This document shows, in pieces, positions 24,491-33,310 of a stretch of DNA of 64,000 nt. The notes beneath the pieces are model-generated. The model was given only the letters and a program-made list of their open reading frames with translations. It did not search any database and was not told where the DNA came from. Origin of the DNA: Microbacterium telephonicum (lineage in GTDB: Bacteria; Actinomycetota; Actinomycetes; Actinomycetales; Microbacteriaceae). The stretch is from positions 786,240 through 850,239 of the forward strand of contig NZ_RCDB01000003.1 in NCBI RefSeq assembly GCF_003651225.1. The letters are read 5' to 3'. Position 1 is the first letter of the stretch. Each line of letters starts with the position of its first letter. The translations under genes were made by a program, and so were the position numbers.

Positions 24491-26779
24491 TCATGGTCGG
24501 TCGGCCACCAGCAGGGCGACCGGGTAGTCGGCGAGCAGTTCGGCCAGCGGCACCTCGCCGCCGGTGAAGCGCCGGCCCGTGAACGCGTCGACGGTCGGGC
24601 CGTCGTGACGCAGCAGCACCGTGTCGCCCCAGCCGTGTGCGGCCAGGCACACCGGCAGCCGCGTCGCGACGGCCAGCGCCCCGCCGCGGTCGAACGCGAC
24701 CGCGTGGTCGGATGCGGCACCGGCGAGCGTCATGGGGGTGTACCGGGTGAACAGGTCGGGGCGGTCGCGGCGCAGCCGCAGCGTGCGCGAGACGATGAGC
24801 AGCTTCGCGGCGCCGGTGTCGTCGACGGGCGGCATCCACCCGCCGTCGATCCGCTCGAGCAGGTCGCGGCGCTCCCGGAAGTCGACGGGGCGGCGGTTGT
24901 CGGGGTCGACGAGCGAGTGGTCCCACAGCTCGGTGCCCTGGTACACGTCGGGCACGCCCGGACCGGCCAGTTGCAGCAGCTTGGCGGCGAGCGCGTTCGA
25001 CCGTCCGGCCGCGCGGATCTCGGCCACGAACGCCTCGAGCACGGGGCGCGCCGCGCCGTGCGCGGCGTCGACGACACCGGCGACGCGCGCCTCGAAGGCC
25101 TCGTCGGGGTCGGTCCAGCTGGTGTGCACGCCGGCTTCGCGCGCGGCCTTCTCGGCGTACGCGTGCAGCCGCTCGGGGCTCGCCGGCCAGGCTCCGACGA
25201 TCGCCTGCCACAGCAGGTCGTCGAAGACCGCGTCGCCGCACGAGGCGTGACCGCGCAGCTCGGCGAGCACCTCCCGCCACCGCTCGGGGACCTCGGCGAG
25301 CACGTCGATGCGCGCACGGGTGTCTTCGGAGCGCTTCGTGTCGTGCGTGGTCAGCGCGGTGAGCGCGCGCGGCCACGCGGCCTGGCGCGCGGTGAGGGCG
25401 GCGTGGAAGCCGGCGACGTCGAGCGCGGGATGCGACGGGTCACCGCCGACCTCGGTGAGCGAGGTCAGCCGGGTGTAGCGGTAGAACGCGCGGTCCTCGA
25501 CGCCCTTGGCCGTCACCGGTCCGGTGGTCTGCATGAACCGCGTCGAGAACTCCGTGCCGGCCTCGGCCACGTGCGCGGCGACGATCGCGATCGTGTCGGC
25601 GAGGTCGGGGCGGCGGGCGGCGGCATCCCGGACGGCCGCATCCAGAAGTTCGGCGCCGGCGGGGAGATACGCGCGGTAGACGGGGAAGGCGGCCAGCAGC
25701 GCGGCGATCGCGTCGCGGGCGACGGCGGGGTCGAGATCGGATGCCGGCAGGCAGCGTGCCAGTCGCGAGACCTCTGCCGCCTGCGAGGTGTCGGCGACGT
25801 CCCGCTTCGTGGCGGCGATGAGCTCGGACCACGACTCGGATTCGGCGAGCGCCTCGACGCCGACGGGGTCGATGAGCACCCGCTCGATCTCGCCGAGCGC
25901 GTCGTACCCGGTGGTGCCGTCGGTCGCCCACCAGCCCGGCAGCGCCTCGCCGTGCTCGAGGATCTTCTCCACCACGGTGTAGGCCGAGGCTGTGGCATCC
26001 GCGAGGCGGGCGAGGTACGCACCGGGGTCGGCGAGGCCGTCGGGGTGGTCGATGCGCAGGCCGTCGACGAGGCCCTCGCGCAGCCACCGCAGGATCTCGG
26101 CGTGCGTCGCGTCGAACACCTCGGGCAGCTCGACCCGCACGCCGGCGAGGGAGGTGACCGTGAAGAACCGGCGGTAGTTCAACAGCACGTCGTCACGCCA
26201 GAACACGAGTTCGAAGTGCTGGCGGGCGAGCACCGTCTCGACGTCGTCGGTCTCGACGCCGTCGAGCGACCCGGGCGCGAGCGGCAGCGCGAGGTCGTAG
26301 TACCTCAGCCGGTCCGCCGCGGCGTCGACGGTGATCTCGCCCTCCGCGATCGCCTCGGCCACGGGACGGCCGAGCACGGGAAGGCGCACGCGCCCCTCCC
26401 CGTACTCCCAGTCGATGTCGAACGCCGCCGCGTGCGCCGAAGCGGCACCGTGACGGAGCACATCCCACCACCACGGATTCTGCGCGGGATCGGCGACCCC
26501 CTGGTGGTTGGGCACGATGTCGACGAGCACGCCGAGACCGTGCGACCGGGCCGCCGCCGAGAATCGGGCGAGCGCCTCGGGCCCGCCTCGGGAGTCGTCC
26601 ACGCGGGTCGGGTCGACGACGTCGTAGCCGTGGTCGGAGCCGGTCGCCGCCTGCAGGATCGGCGACAGGTAGGCCCAGTCGGCGCCGAGGGTGTGCAGGT
26701 AGCCGGTGACGTCGGCCGCGGCATCCAGGTCGAATCCGGCCCGCACCTGCAGACGGTACGTGGATGCCGGGACGCGCAC
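24491..26779 (-). CDS. treY: Malto-oligosyltrehalose synthase
   Basis: 762 aa GH13 enzyme that isomerises the reducing end of maltodextrins to trehalose. N-terminal STYRLQVRAGFDLDAAADV and YLSPILQAATGSDHGYDVVD are hallmark TreY sequences. Catalytic: Asp in GLRIDHPDGL, Glu in TVVEKILE, and HD in TTHDTKRSEDTRAR. The GTG start at 26779 is 1 nt after the glgX stop, so the two are tightly coupled. C-terminal part has the expected DVYQGTELWDHSLVDPDNRR. Confidence 0.96.
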   Translation of the reverse strand: MRVPASTYRLQVRAGFDLDAAADVTGYLHTLGADWAYLSPILQAATGSDHGYDVVDPTRVDDSRGGPEALARFSAAARSHGLGVLVDIVPNHQGVADPAQNPWWWDVLRHGAASAHAAAFDIDWEYGEGRVRLPVLGRPVAEAIAEGEITVDAAADRLRYYDLALPLAPGSLDGVETDDVETVLARQHFELVFWRDDVLLNYRRFFTVTSLAGVRVELPEVFDATHAEILRWLREGLVDGLRIDHPDGLADPGAYLARLADATASAYTVVEKILEHGEALPGWWATDGTTGYDALGEIERVLIDPVGVEALAESESWSELIAATKRDVADTSQAAEVSRLARCLPASDLDPAVARDAIAALLAAFPVYRAYLPAGAELLDAAVRDAAARRPDLADTIAIVAAHVAEAGTEFSTRFMQTTGPVTAKGVEDRAFYRYTRLTSLTEVGGDPSHPALDVAGFHAALTARQAAWPRALTALTTHDTKRSEDTRARIDVLAEVPERWREVLAELRGHASCGDAVFDDLLWQAIVGAWPASPERLHAYAEKAAREAGVHTSWTDPDEAFEARVAGVVDAAHGAARPVLEAFVAEIRAAGRSNALAAKLLQLAGPGVPDVYQGTELWDHSLVDPDNRRPVDFRERRDLLERIDGGWMPPVDDTGAAKLLIVSRTLRLRRDRPDLFTRYTPMTLAGAASDHAVAFDRGGALAVATRLPVCLAAHGWGDTVLLRHDGPTVDAFTGRRFTGGEVPLAELLADYPVALLVADRP

Positions 26780-26780
26780 G

Positions 26781-28985
26781 TCAGAGCTCCGGCTTGGGCG
26801 CCGGCGACGGGACGATGTCGATCGGCGTCGTCAGCGCCGCGAGCGATGCCGCGACGGAGTGGTCGATCTCGGTCGGCTCCTCGCGGTGATCACGCAGCAC
26901 CACGACCGACTTGCCTGTCAGCGGAAGGGAGGTGCCATGGTCGACCAGGCCCATGTCGTCGACGCGGCCCGCGGTGTCGATGATGACCTCCCACTGCACG
27001 TCTCCGCCGCCGCTCGGGATGGTGAAGTCGAGCGTCTCGTCGCCGCCGTTGAACAGCACGAAGAAGTTGCGGTCGACGATCTCCTGCCCGCGCCGATCGC
27101 GTTCGTGGATGCCTTCGCCGTTGAGGAAGACGCCGATCGCGCGGCCGAAGCCGGAATCCCAGTCGTCGGGCTTCATCTGGGTGCCGTCGGGGCGCAGCCA
27201 CGCGATGTCGGGGAGCCGCTGTCCTTCCTCGGTGGGCACCGGACGGCCGTCGAAGAACCGGCTGCGGCGGAAGATCGGATGATCGTGCCGCAGCCGCGCG
27301 ACGGCCGCCGTGAACTCGATGAGCGGCTGGTCGACGGAGTCCCAGTGCACCCACGTCGTCTCGTTGTCCTGCGCGTAGCCGTTGTTGTTGCCGCCCTGCG
27401 TGCGGCCGAGCTCGTCGCCGTGGCTCAGCATCGGCACGCCCTGGCTGAGCAGCAGCGTCGCGAGGAAGTTGCGCTGCTGCCGGGCGCGCAGCGCCAGCAC
27501 GTCGGGGTCGTCGGTCGGCCCTTCGACGCCGCAGTTCCACGAGCGGTTGTGCGACTCGCCGTCGTTGCCGTCCTCGCCGTTGGCGTCGTTGTGCTTCTCG
27601 TTGTACGACACGAGGTCGCGCAGCGTGAACCCGTCGTGCGCGGTGACGAAGTTGATCGAGGCCACCGGGCGGCGCCCGTCGTGCTCGTAGAGGTCGGCGG
27701 AGCCGGTGAGCCGGGAGGCGAACTCGCCGAGGGTCGACGGCTCACCGCGCCAGAAGTCTCGGACGGTGTCGCGGTACTTTCCGTTCCACTCCGTCCACTG
27801 CGGCGGGAAGTTGCCCACCTGGTACCCGCCGGGGCCGATGTCCCACGGCTCGGCGATGAGCTTGACCTGCGAGACCACCGGGTCCTGCTGCACGATCTCG
27901 AAGAAGGCGGCGAGCCGGTCGACCTCGTAGAACTCGCGTGCGAGGGTCGCGGCGAGGTCGAAGCGGAACCCGTCGACGTGCATCTCGAGCACCCAGTACC
28001 GCAGCGAGTCCATGATCAGCTGCAGCGTGTGGGGGTTCCCCACGTTCATGCTGTTTCCGGTGCCGGTGTAGTCGGTGTAGTACCGCTTGTCGCTGTCTTC
28101 GAGCCGGTAGTAGGCCTCGTTGTCGATGCCGCGCATCGACAGCGTCGGTCCCAGGTGGTTGCCCTCGGCGGTGTGGTTGTAGACGACGTCGAGGATCACC
28201 TCGATGCCGGCGGCGTGCAGGGCGCGCACCATGCCCTTGAACTCCTGCACCTGCTGGCCGCGCTGCCCCGTCGAGGCGTACGTGTTCTGCGGGGCGAGGA
28301 AGGCGATCGTGTTGTAGCCCCAGTAGTTCGACAGTCCTTTGTCCTGCAGGGTGGAGTCGTTGACGAACTGGTGCACCGGCATGAGCTCGATCGCCGTCGC
28401 GCCGATCTTCTTCAGGTGCTCGATGATCACCGGGTGCGCGATCGCGCTGTAGGTGCCTCGGATCTCCTCGGGGATCTCCGGATGCAGCGCCGTGAGGCCC
28501 TTGACGTGCGCCTCGTAGATGACCGATTCGGCGTACGGCGTCTTGGGGAGTCGGTCGCCCGCCCAGTCGAAGAAGGGGTTGACGACGACGCCCTTCATCA
28601 TCGCGGCGGCGGAGTCGTCGTCGTTGCGGGAATCGGGCTCGCCGAAGTCATAGCCGAACACCGACTGTCCCCACGCGACCTGGCCCTCGACGGCCTTCGC
28701 GTACGGGTCGAGCAGCAGCTTGTTCGGGTTGAAGCGCTGGCCGTTGGCCGGGTCGTTCGGCCCGTGCACGCGGTAGCCGTAGCGCTGCCCCGGCTGGATC
28801 GTCGGCAGGTAGGCGTGCCAGACGTGCGCGTCGACGTCGACGAGGTCGACGCGGGTCTCCTTGCCGCGGTCGCCGAACAGGCACAGCTCCACCCGATCGG
28901 CGCCTTCGCTGAACAGCGCGAAGTTGGTGCCGTTGCCGTCGAAGGTCGCCCCGAGGGGATACGCGGATCCGGGCCAAACCTGCAT
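26781..28985 (-). CDS. glgX: Glycogen debranching enzyme GlgX/TreX
   Basis: 734 aa GH13 isoamylase-type enzyme. It debranches glycogen to give linear chains for TreY. N-terminal CBM48-like domain (YPLGATFDGNGTNFALFSEGADRVELCLF), barrel with Asp in HVDGFRFDLAATL, Glu in LIAEPWD and HD in NFVTAHDGFTL. The ATG at 28985 follows GGAGG and matches the usual short N-terminus (MQVWPGSAYPLGAT). First gene of the glgX-treY-treZ(-tspO-like) operon, so trehalose is made from glycogen or maltodextrin in this organism. Confidence 0.95.
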   Translation of the reverse strand: MQVWPGSAYPLGATFDGNGTNFALFSEGADRVELCLFGDRGKETRVDLVDVDAHVWHAYLPTIQPGQRYGYRVHGPNDPANGQRFNPNKLLLDPYAKAVEGQVAWGQSVFGYDFGEPDSRNDDDSAAAMMKGVVVNPFFDWAGDRLPKTPYAESVIYEAHVKGLTALHPEIPEEIRGTYSAIAHPVIIEHLKKIGATAIELMPVHQFVNDSTLQDKGLSNYWGYNTIAFLAPQNTYASTGQRGQQVQEFKGMVRALHAAGIEVILDVVYNHTAEGNHLGPTLSMRGIDNEAYYRLEDSDKRYYTDYTGTGNSMNVGNPHTLQLIMDSLRYWVLEMHVDGFRFDLAATLAREFYEVDRLAAFFEIVQQDPVVSQVKLIAEPWDIGPGGYQVGNFPPQWTEWNGKYRDTVRDFWRGEPSTLGEFASRLTGSADLYEHDGRRPVASINFVTAHDGFTLRDLVSYNEKHNDANGEDGNDGESHNRSWNCGVEGPTDDPDVLALRARQQRNFLATLLLSQGVPMLSHGDELGRTQGGNNNGYAQDNETTWVHWDSVDQPLIEFTAAVARLRHDHPIFRRSRFFDGRPVPTEEGQRLPDIAWLRPDGTQMKPDDWDSGFGRAIGVFLNGEGIHERDRRGQEIVDRNFFVLFNGGDETLDFTIPSGGGDVQWEVIIDTAGRVDDMGLVDHGTSLPLTGKSVVVLRDHREEPTEIDHSVAASLAALTTPIDIVPSPAPKPEL

Positions 28986-29077
28986 GTGATCCTCCAGTGT
29001 CGGTGGGATCACCCTACTTCGCGGACACGAACGCTCGATGACCCCTTGACAGCGGACCCGCCGCTGATGGCAGCTGC

Positions 29078-29548
29078 TCAGCGAAGGGACAGCTGATCGT
29101 CGAGGTAGTCCGCGAGCGGGCGGATGCCGCCGGCCGCGTTCCAGACCACGCTCGGCACATCGTCCTGCATCAGCAGCGGTCCGGAGCGGCCGCCGGCGGC
29201 GACGGCATCCGGGTCGATCTGCTGCCAGTCCACATGCACCGTCTCACCCTCGGCGAATCCGCCGCGGAAGGCGGCCGCCGCCAGCTCGGCGCGGGCGCGC
29301 TGCGCATCGGCGGTGTAACCGCGGATCGCCTCCTCGCGGGCGCGGAGGATGCCGCCCGTCGCGAAGACGGCATCCGCCCCGATCAGCAGCACCCCGACAT
29401 GCCACGCGTCCCCGACCGGGACGATGCGCGGTGCGCGTCCGAATCCGAGCAGCCGCCGCGACGAGGCCGTCACCCCGAGCCGCTCGGTGGGAGATCCGGC
29501 CAGGCGCGCGCGGGCGGCATCCAGGAGGTCGGGGAGGGTCGCCGTCAT
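29078..29548 (-). CDS. Conserved hypothetical protein coupled to an antiporter gene
   Basis: 156 aa with no signal or membrane helix. I do not recognise its family. Features: an N-terminal helix (LPDLLDAARARLAG), a central segment RIVPVGDAWHVGVLLIGADAVFATGGILR that looks like two strands and a turn, an Ala/Arg-rich helix around REEAIRGYTADAQRARAELA, and a C-terminal aromatic segment. The ATG overlaps the antiporter stop (TGATG) and has GAGGAGG upstream, so it is translated together with the antiporter and could modulate it; that is inference from position. Confidence 0.7.
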   Translation of the reverse strand: MTATLPDLLDAARARLAGSPTERLGVTASSRRLLGFGRAPRIVPVGDAWHVGVLLIGADAVFATGGILRAREEAIRGYTADAQRARAELAAAAFRGGFAEGETVHVDWQQIDPDAVAAGGRSGPLLMQDDVPSVVWNAAGGIRPLADYLDDQLSLR

Positions 29549-30738
29549 CAGGCCTCCTCGTCGATGGCCCCGGCCGCGCGCTTCACGCGTTCGCCGCGCA
29601 CGGTGAGCGCGATGAGCGGGAACAGCAGCACCGAGACCATGCCGCCCGCCACGAGCACGGGCGTCACCCAGGGGTCGAACAGGCCCTCGTCGCCGGCGAT
29701 GCCCGTGACGGCGACGATGATCGGAAGCCCGGTGGCGCTGAGCAGGCCGAACGAGACGCGGTCGCGCGGCGTCGCACCGGGCGGTGCCGCGAGCACGGCC
29801 GGCAGGCCGCGCACGATCAGCAGGCACACCGCGACGACGAGCACGCCCAGCCACAGCGTCGGCGTCTCCAGGAGCGTGGTCAGGTCGAACGTCACGCCGG
29901 TGTAGATGAAGAACACCGGCACGAGGAAGCCGAAGGCGACGCCCTCGATCTTGCTCTCCACGGCGTGCCGGCTCTTCTCGTCGGCGTCGCGGATGAGCAG
30001 CGACCACACGATGCCGGCGGCGAACGCCCCCAGCAGCACGTCGAGGTCGAGCACGTAGCTGAGGGCGACGAGCACGCCGATGATGAGCAGGATCACGCGG
30101 ATCGCGAACTGCGCCGAGGTGTGCAGGGTCGTCTCGACGAAGTCGTGCAGGGCCCCCTTCGGGATGCGGTTGGCGAGGATGATGGCCCCTGCCGTGAGCA
30201 GCGCGAACAGGACGAGCACGATCGTCGAGGCGCCGAGATCACGCGCGCCGAGGAACAGCGAGATCGCGATGAGCGGGCCGAACTCGCCGACGGCGCCGAC
30301 CGCGAGCACCGCCTTGCCGAAGGGGGTGGTGGTCTCACCGGCATCGCGCAGGATCGGCAGGATCGTGCCGACGGCGGTCGAGCACAGGGCGATGCCGATC
30401 ACGATCGCGACCTCGGGACCGGCCACGGTGAGTCCGGCCGCGACACCGAGGGCGAGGCTGATGAGCCAGGTGCCGACGGCGCGGCGGCCGGTGCGGCCGC
30501 GCAGGCTCGCTGGCTCGATCTCCGAGCCCGCGACGAAGAACAGCAGCACGAGGCCGAGCTCGGCGAGCTGGTCGATGAACTCGTTCGGCTGCGCCCAGCC
30601 GAGAACGCTCGGTCCGATCACGATGCCGAGCACGAGCTCGAAGACCACGACCGGGATGCGCACCCAGCGCCCGATCCCTCGGGCCGCGATCGGCGCGAGG
30701 AAGGCGACGAGCGGGATCAGCAGCAGCGACGAGCGCAC
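29548..30738 (-). CDS. CPA2-type cation:proton antiporter membrane subunit
   Basis: 396 aa, about 12 membrane helices, Na_H_Exchanger family. Recognisable: VFELVLGIVIGPSVLGW, LLFFVAGSEIEPASLRG and a helix with STAVGTILPILRD. No C-terminal RCK/TrkA domain is present, so it is short for Kef proteins. It probably exchanges K+ or Na+ for protons. GTG start at 30738 with TACGCT 7 nt upstream and no ribosome-binding site, hence probably leaderless. Followed by the overlapping 156-aa protein gene. Confidence 0.85.
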   Translation of the reverse strand: MRSSLLLIPLVAFLAPIAARGIGRWVRIPVVVFELVLGIVIGPSVLGWAQPNEFIDQLAELGLVLLFFVAGSEIEPASLRGRTGRRAVGTWLISLALGVAAGLTVAGPEVAIVIGIALCSTAVGTILPILRDAGETTTPFGKAVLAVGAVGEFGPLIAISLFLGARDLGASTIVLVLFALLTAGAIILANRIPKGALHDFVETTLHTSAQFAIRVILLIIGVLVALSYVLDLDVLLGAFAAGIVWSLLIRDADEKSRHAVESKIEGVAFGFLVPVFFIYTGVTFDLTTLLETPTLWLGVLVVAVCLLIVRGLPAVLAAPPGATPRDRVSFGLLSATGLPIIVAVTGIAGDEGLFDPWVTPVLVAGGMVSVLLFPLIALTVRGERVKRAAGAIDEEA

Positions 30739-30745
30739 GCCGGTC

Positions 30746-30751
30746 AGCGTA
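30746..30751 (-). promoter_or_regulatory. -10 box TACGCT of leaderless antiporter gene
   Basis: TACGCT (minus strand) ends 7 nt before the GTG at 30738. Confidence 0.45.
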
Positions 30752-30801
30752 GCGCGACGGAGCGCGCCGTCACGGCACGGTCGTCGCGCCGCCGGACGCG
30801 C

Positions 30802-31497
30802 TCAGCGCGGGCCGGGGCGCACCGTGAGGTCGCTGATGACGGCGTCGCGCGGTAGGTCGAGCGCGGTGAGGATCGCCGTGACGACGGATGCCGGGTCGAT
30901 GAACGCCTCGGGGTGGTAGGCGGCGCCCTCCTGCTCGTGCACCTTCGCCTGCATGGGCGTGGCGGTGCGGCCCGGGTAGACGGTCGTCACCCGCACGCCG
31001 CGCGGCGCCTCCTCGCCGCGCAGCGCGTCGGCGAGTGCCTTGAGGCCGTGCTTCGACGCGGCGTACGCCGCCCACTGCGGGTGCGCGGTGAGCCCCGCCC
31101 CGGAGTTGACGAACAGCACCTGGCCGCGGACGGCGCGCACGCGCGGCAGCACGAGTCGGGTTAGCTCGGCCGGCGCGACGAGGTTGACGGCGACCTGGCT
31201 CGTCCACGCGTCCAGGGGGAGGTCGGCGACGTCGCCGAGCTCGACGATTCCGGCGGCGTGCACGACACTGTCGAGCCCTTCCGGGAAGTCGGCGGCGGCC
31301 ACGGCGTCGGCGATCCGCTCGGGGTGGGCGAGGTCGACGATGAGCGGGGCCGCGCTCGGGAAGTCGGTGGTCAGTTCGGCGGCGCGGGCGGCGTCGCGGG
31401 CGACGAGCACGAGGCGGTCGCCGCGCGCGGCGAGGCGCTCGGCGAGCAGGCGTCCGATGCCCGAGCCGGCGCCGGTCAGGAGATGGGTCTGCGGCAT
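30802..31497 (-). CDS. Short-chain dehydrogenase/reductase (SDR)
   Basis: 231 aa classical SDR. NAD(P)-binding TGAGSGIGR at the N-terminus, the NAG-like motif as HAAGIVE, the catalytic Ser in FVNSGAG, and the YAASK Tyr-Lys pair. The basic residue after the second strand (LVARDAAR) hints at NADP(H). Substrate not predictable. It stands alone, 63 nt from the antiporter start. The ATG at 31497 has no clear ribosome-binding site. Confidence 0.88.
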   Translation of the reverse strand: MPQTHLLTGAGSGIGRLLAERLAARGDRLVLVARDAARAAELTTDFPSAAPLIVDLAHPERIADAVAAADFPEGLDSVVHAAGIVELGDVADLPLDAWTSQVAVNLVAPAELTRLVLPRVRAVRGQVLFVNSGAGLTAHPQWAAYAASKHGLKALADALRGEEAPRGVRVTTVYPGRTATPMQAKVHEQEGAAYHPEAFIDPASVVTAILTALDLPRDAVISDLTVRPGPR

Positions 31498-31584
31498 CCG
31501 TCCATTCTCGCCGCCGCAGCCGCGGCCGCGCACCGGCGATCCTGCCGCCGGCGGCTCACCCCCATGCCGCCGGCGGACAGGAGC

Positions 31585-33135
31585 TCAGATGCCGCCGTCG
31601 ATCGAGCGGACGAAGTCGCCGGGTTCGTCGGGGACCATGACGGGCGTCTCGCGGTTGAGGCTGCGTCCGCCGAAGAACGGCTTCGACCGCGGGAACAGGA
31701 ACCAGACGAGCATCAGCACCACGCCGAGCAGCAGCGCGCCGATGCCGATGACGAACGTGCCGCCGATGCCGAGCAGCACCGAGTAGCCGTAGTCGACGTC
31801 GTACATGTCGATCGCCGACTGCACGAACGCGAACGTCAGCATGAGGGCGCCCAGCAGCGGGATCACGCCGCGGTAGAAGAGGTTGCGCGCCGACGAGAAC
31901 AGCGAGGAGCGGAAGTACCAGACGCACGCGAAGCCGGTGATGGCGTAGTAGAACGCGATCGCGAGCCCGAGGGACAGGATCGAGTCCTGCAGGATGTTGT
32001 CGCTGATCAGGGTCATGCCGACGTAGTAGCTGATCGCGACCACGCCGCCGACGATCGTCGAGAACGACGGCGTCTTGTAGCGCGGGTGCACGGTCTTGAA
32101 CCGGGCCGGCAGTGCCCGGTAGACGCCCATCGCGAGCGTGCCGCGGGCGGTCGGCAGGATCGTGGTCTGCGTCGAGGAGACCGCCGAGATGAGCACGGCG
32201 ACCACGAGCAGCCAGCCGAACGGGCCGAGCAGGCCGTCCTTGATCGCGAGGAAGAAGTCGTCGGCGTTGGCCTCGTTGCCCAGGCCGGGACCGTCGGCGC
32301 CGAGGCCCGCGTACATCATCGCGGCGATCGTCACCGAGACGTACGTGAACAGCAGGATGACGGTGGTCAGCAGGGCGGCCCGTCCCGGGATGCGCTTGGG
32401 GTCCTTCGTCTCCTCGTTGAGGGCGAGGCAGGTGTCCCAGCCCCAGTAGATGAACAGGGCCAGCAGGATCGCCTCGGTGAAGCCGTGGAAGTCGGTGAAT
32501 CCGAGCGGGTTCAGCCACTCCCACGAGAACGGCGTCGCGTCGGGCGCCGCGCCGGTGAAGTACTGCCACAGGGCGGCGACGACGAAGATGCCGAGCGCGA
32601 GGTACTGGATGCCGAGCAGCACGTTCTGGAGGCGCTCGCCGATCTCGACCCCGCGCCAGCTCACCCACGTCATCGCGGCGATGAAGAAGACGGCCACGAG
32701 GATGATGCGCCAGTCGTCGTTGTCGAGGTCCATGCCGAACAGGGCCCAGAAGTAGACCGACGCGATCTGGGCGAGGTTGGCGAGCACGACCATGCCGGCC
32801 ACGGCGACTCCCCAGCCGCCCATCCACCCTACCCACGGGCCGAACGCCTTCGTGCCCCACGTGAAGGTGGTGCCGCAGTCGGGCACGTCGTTGTTGAGCT
32901 CGCGGTAGGCGAAGGCGATGAACAGCATCGGCACGAACGCGATGATGAACGCGATCGGCGCCTGCGCGCCGACGGCGAGCACGACGAAGCCGAGGGTCGC
33001 GACGAGCGAGTAGACGGGCGCCGTCGAGGCGAGGCCGATGACCGTCGAGCCCCACAGACCCAGAGTGCCGGCGGCGAGCCCTTTGCCCTCGCTCCTCTCG
33101 AGGCGGACCGGGGTGGTGGATCCGAAGTCGCTCAT
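31585..33135 (-). CDS. APC superfamily amino acid/polyamine permease
   Basis: 516 aa with about 12-14 membrane helices. The first helix has the unwound substrate-binding motif GLWGSTVIGLASTAPVYSL, and a later loop FAYRELNNDVPDCGTTFTWGTKAFGPWVGWMGGW is conserved in APC permeases of actinobacteria. ATG at 33135 with AGGAGA upstream. The N-terminal tail TTPVRLERSEGKGLAAGTLG is a common family start. Substrate unknown (amino acid or amine). Divergent from the serine hydrolase gene. Confidence 0.88.
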   Translation of the reverse strand: MSDFGSTTPVRLERSEGKGLAAGTLGLWGSTVIGLASTAPVYSLVATLGFVVLAVGAQAPIAFIIAFVPMLFIAFAYRELNNDVPDCGTTFTWGTKAFGPWVGWMGGWGVAVAGMVVLANLAQIASVYFWALFGMDLDNDDWRIILVAVFFIAAMTWVSWRGVEIGERLQNVLLGIQYLALGIFVVAALWQYFTGAAPDATPFSWEWLNPLGFTDFHGFTEAILLALFIYWGWDTCLALNEETKDPKRIPGRAALLTTVILLFTYVSVTIAAMMYAGLGADGPGLGNEANADDFFLAIKDGLLGPFGWLLVVAVLISAVSSTQTTILPTARGTLAMGVYRALPARFKTVHPRYKTPSFSTIVGGVVAISYYVGMTLISDNILQDSILSLGLAIAFYYAITGFACVWYFRSSLFSSARNLFYRGVIPLLGALMLTFAFVQSAIDMYDVDYGYSVLLGIGGTFVIGIGALLLGVVLMLVWFLFPRSKPFFGGRSLNRETPVMVPDEPGDFVRSIDGGI

Positions 33136-33298
33136 CGGCTGTCTCCTGCTCGGGCGGCGGGCGGTCGCCGCCGTCGGCGACCTGCGGGGCAGACTACCGT
33201 CGGGGTGCGACAGCGCGATGCGGCCACTAGGGCGATGGTGGCGGCATCCGATGGACGCGGTGTACACCGGCGTCGGCATCGGGGTCGGTGGCCCTCGC

Positions 33299-33304
33299 TA
33301 GGCT
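33299..33304 (+). promoter_or_regulatory. -10 box TAGGCT of leaderless serine hydrolase gene
   Basis: TAGGCT ends 6 nt before the ATG at 33311, with no ribosome-binding site. Confidence 0.5.
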
Positions 33305-33310
33305 CGCACC

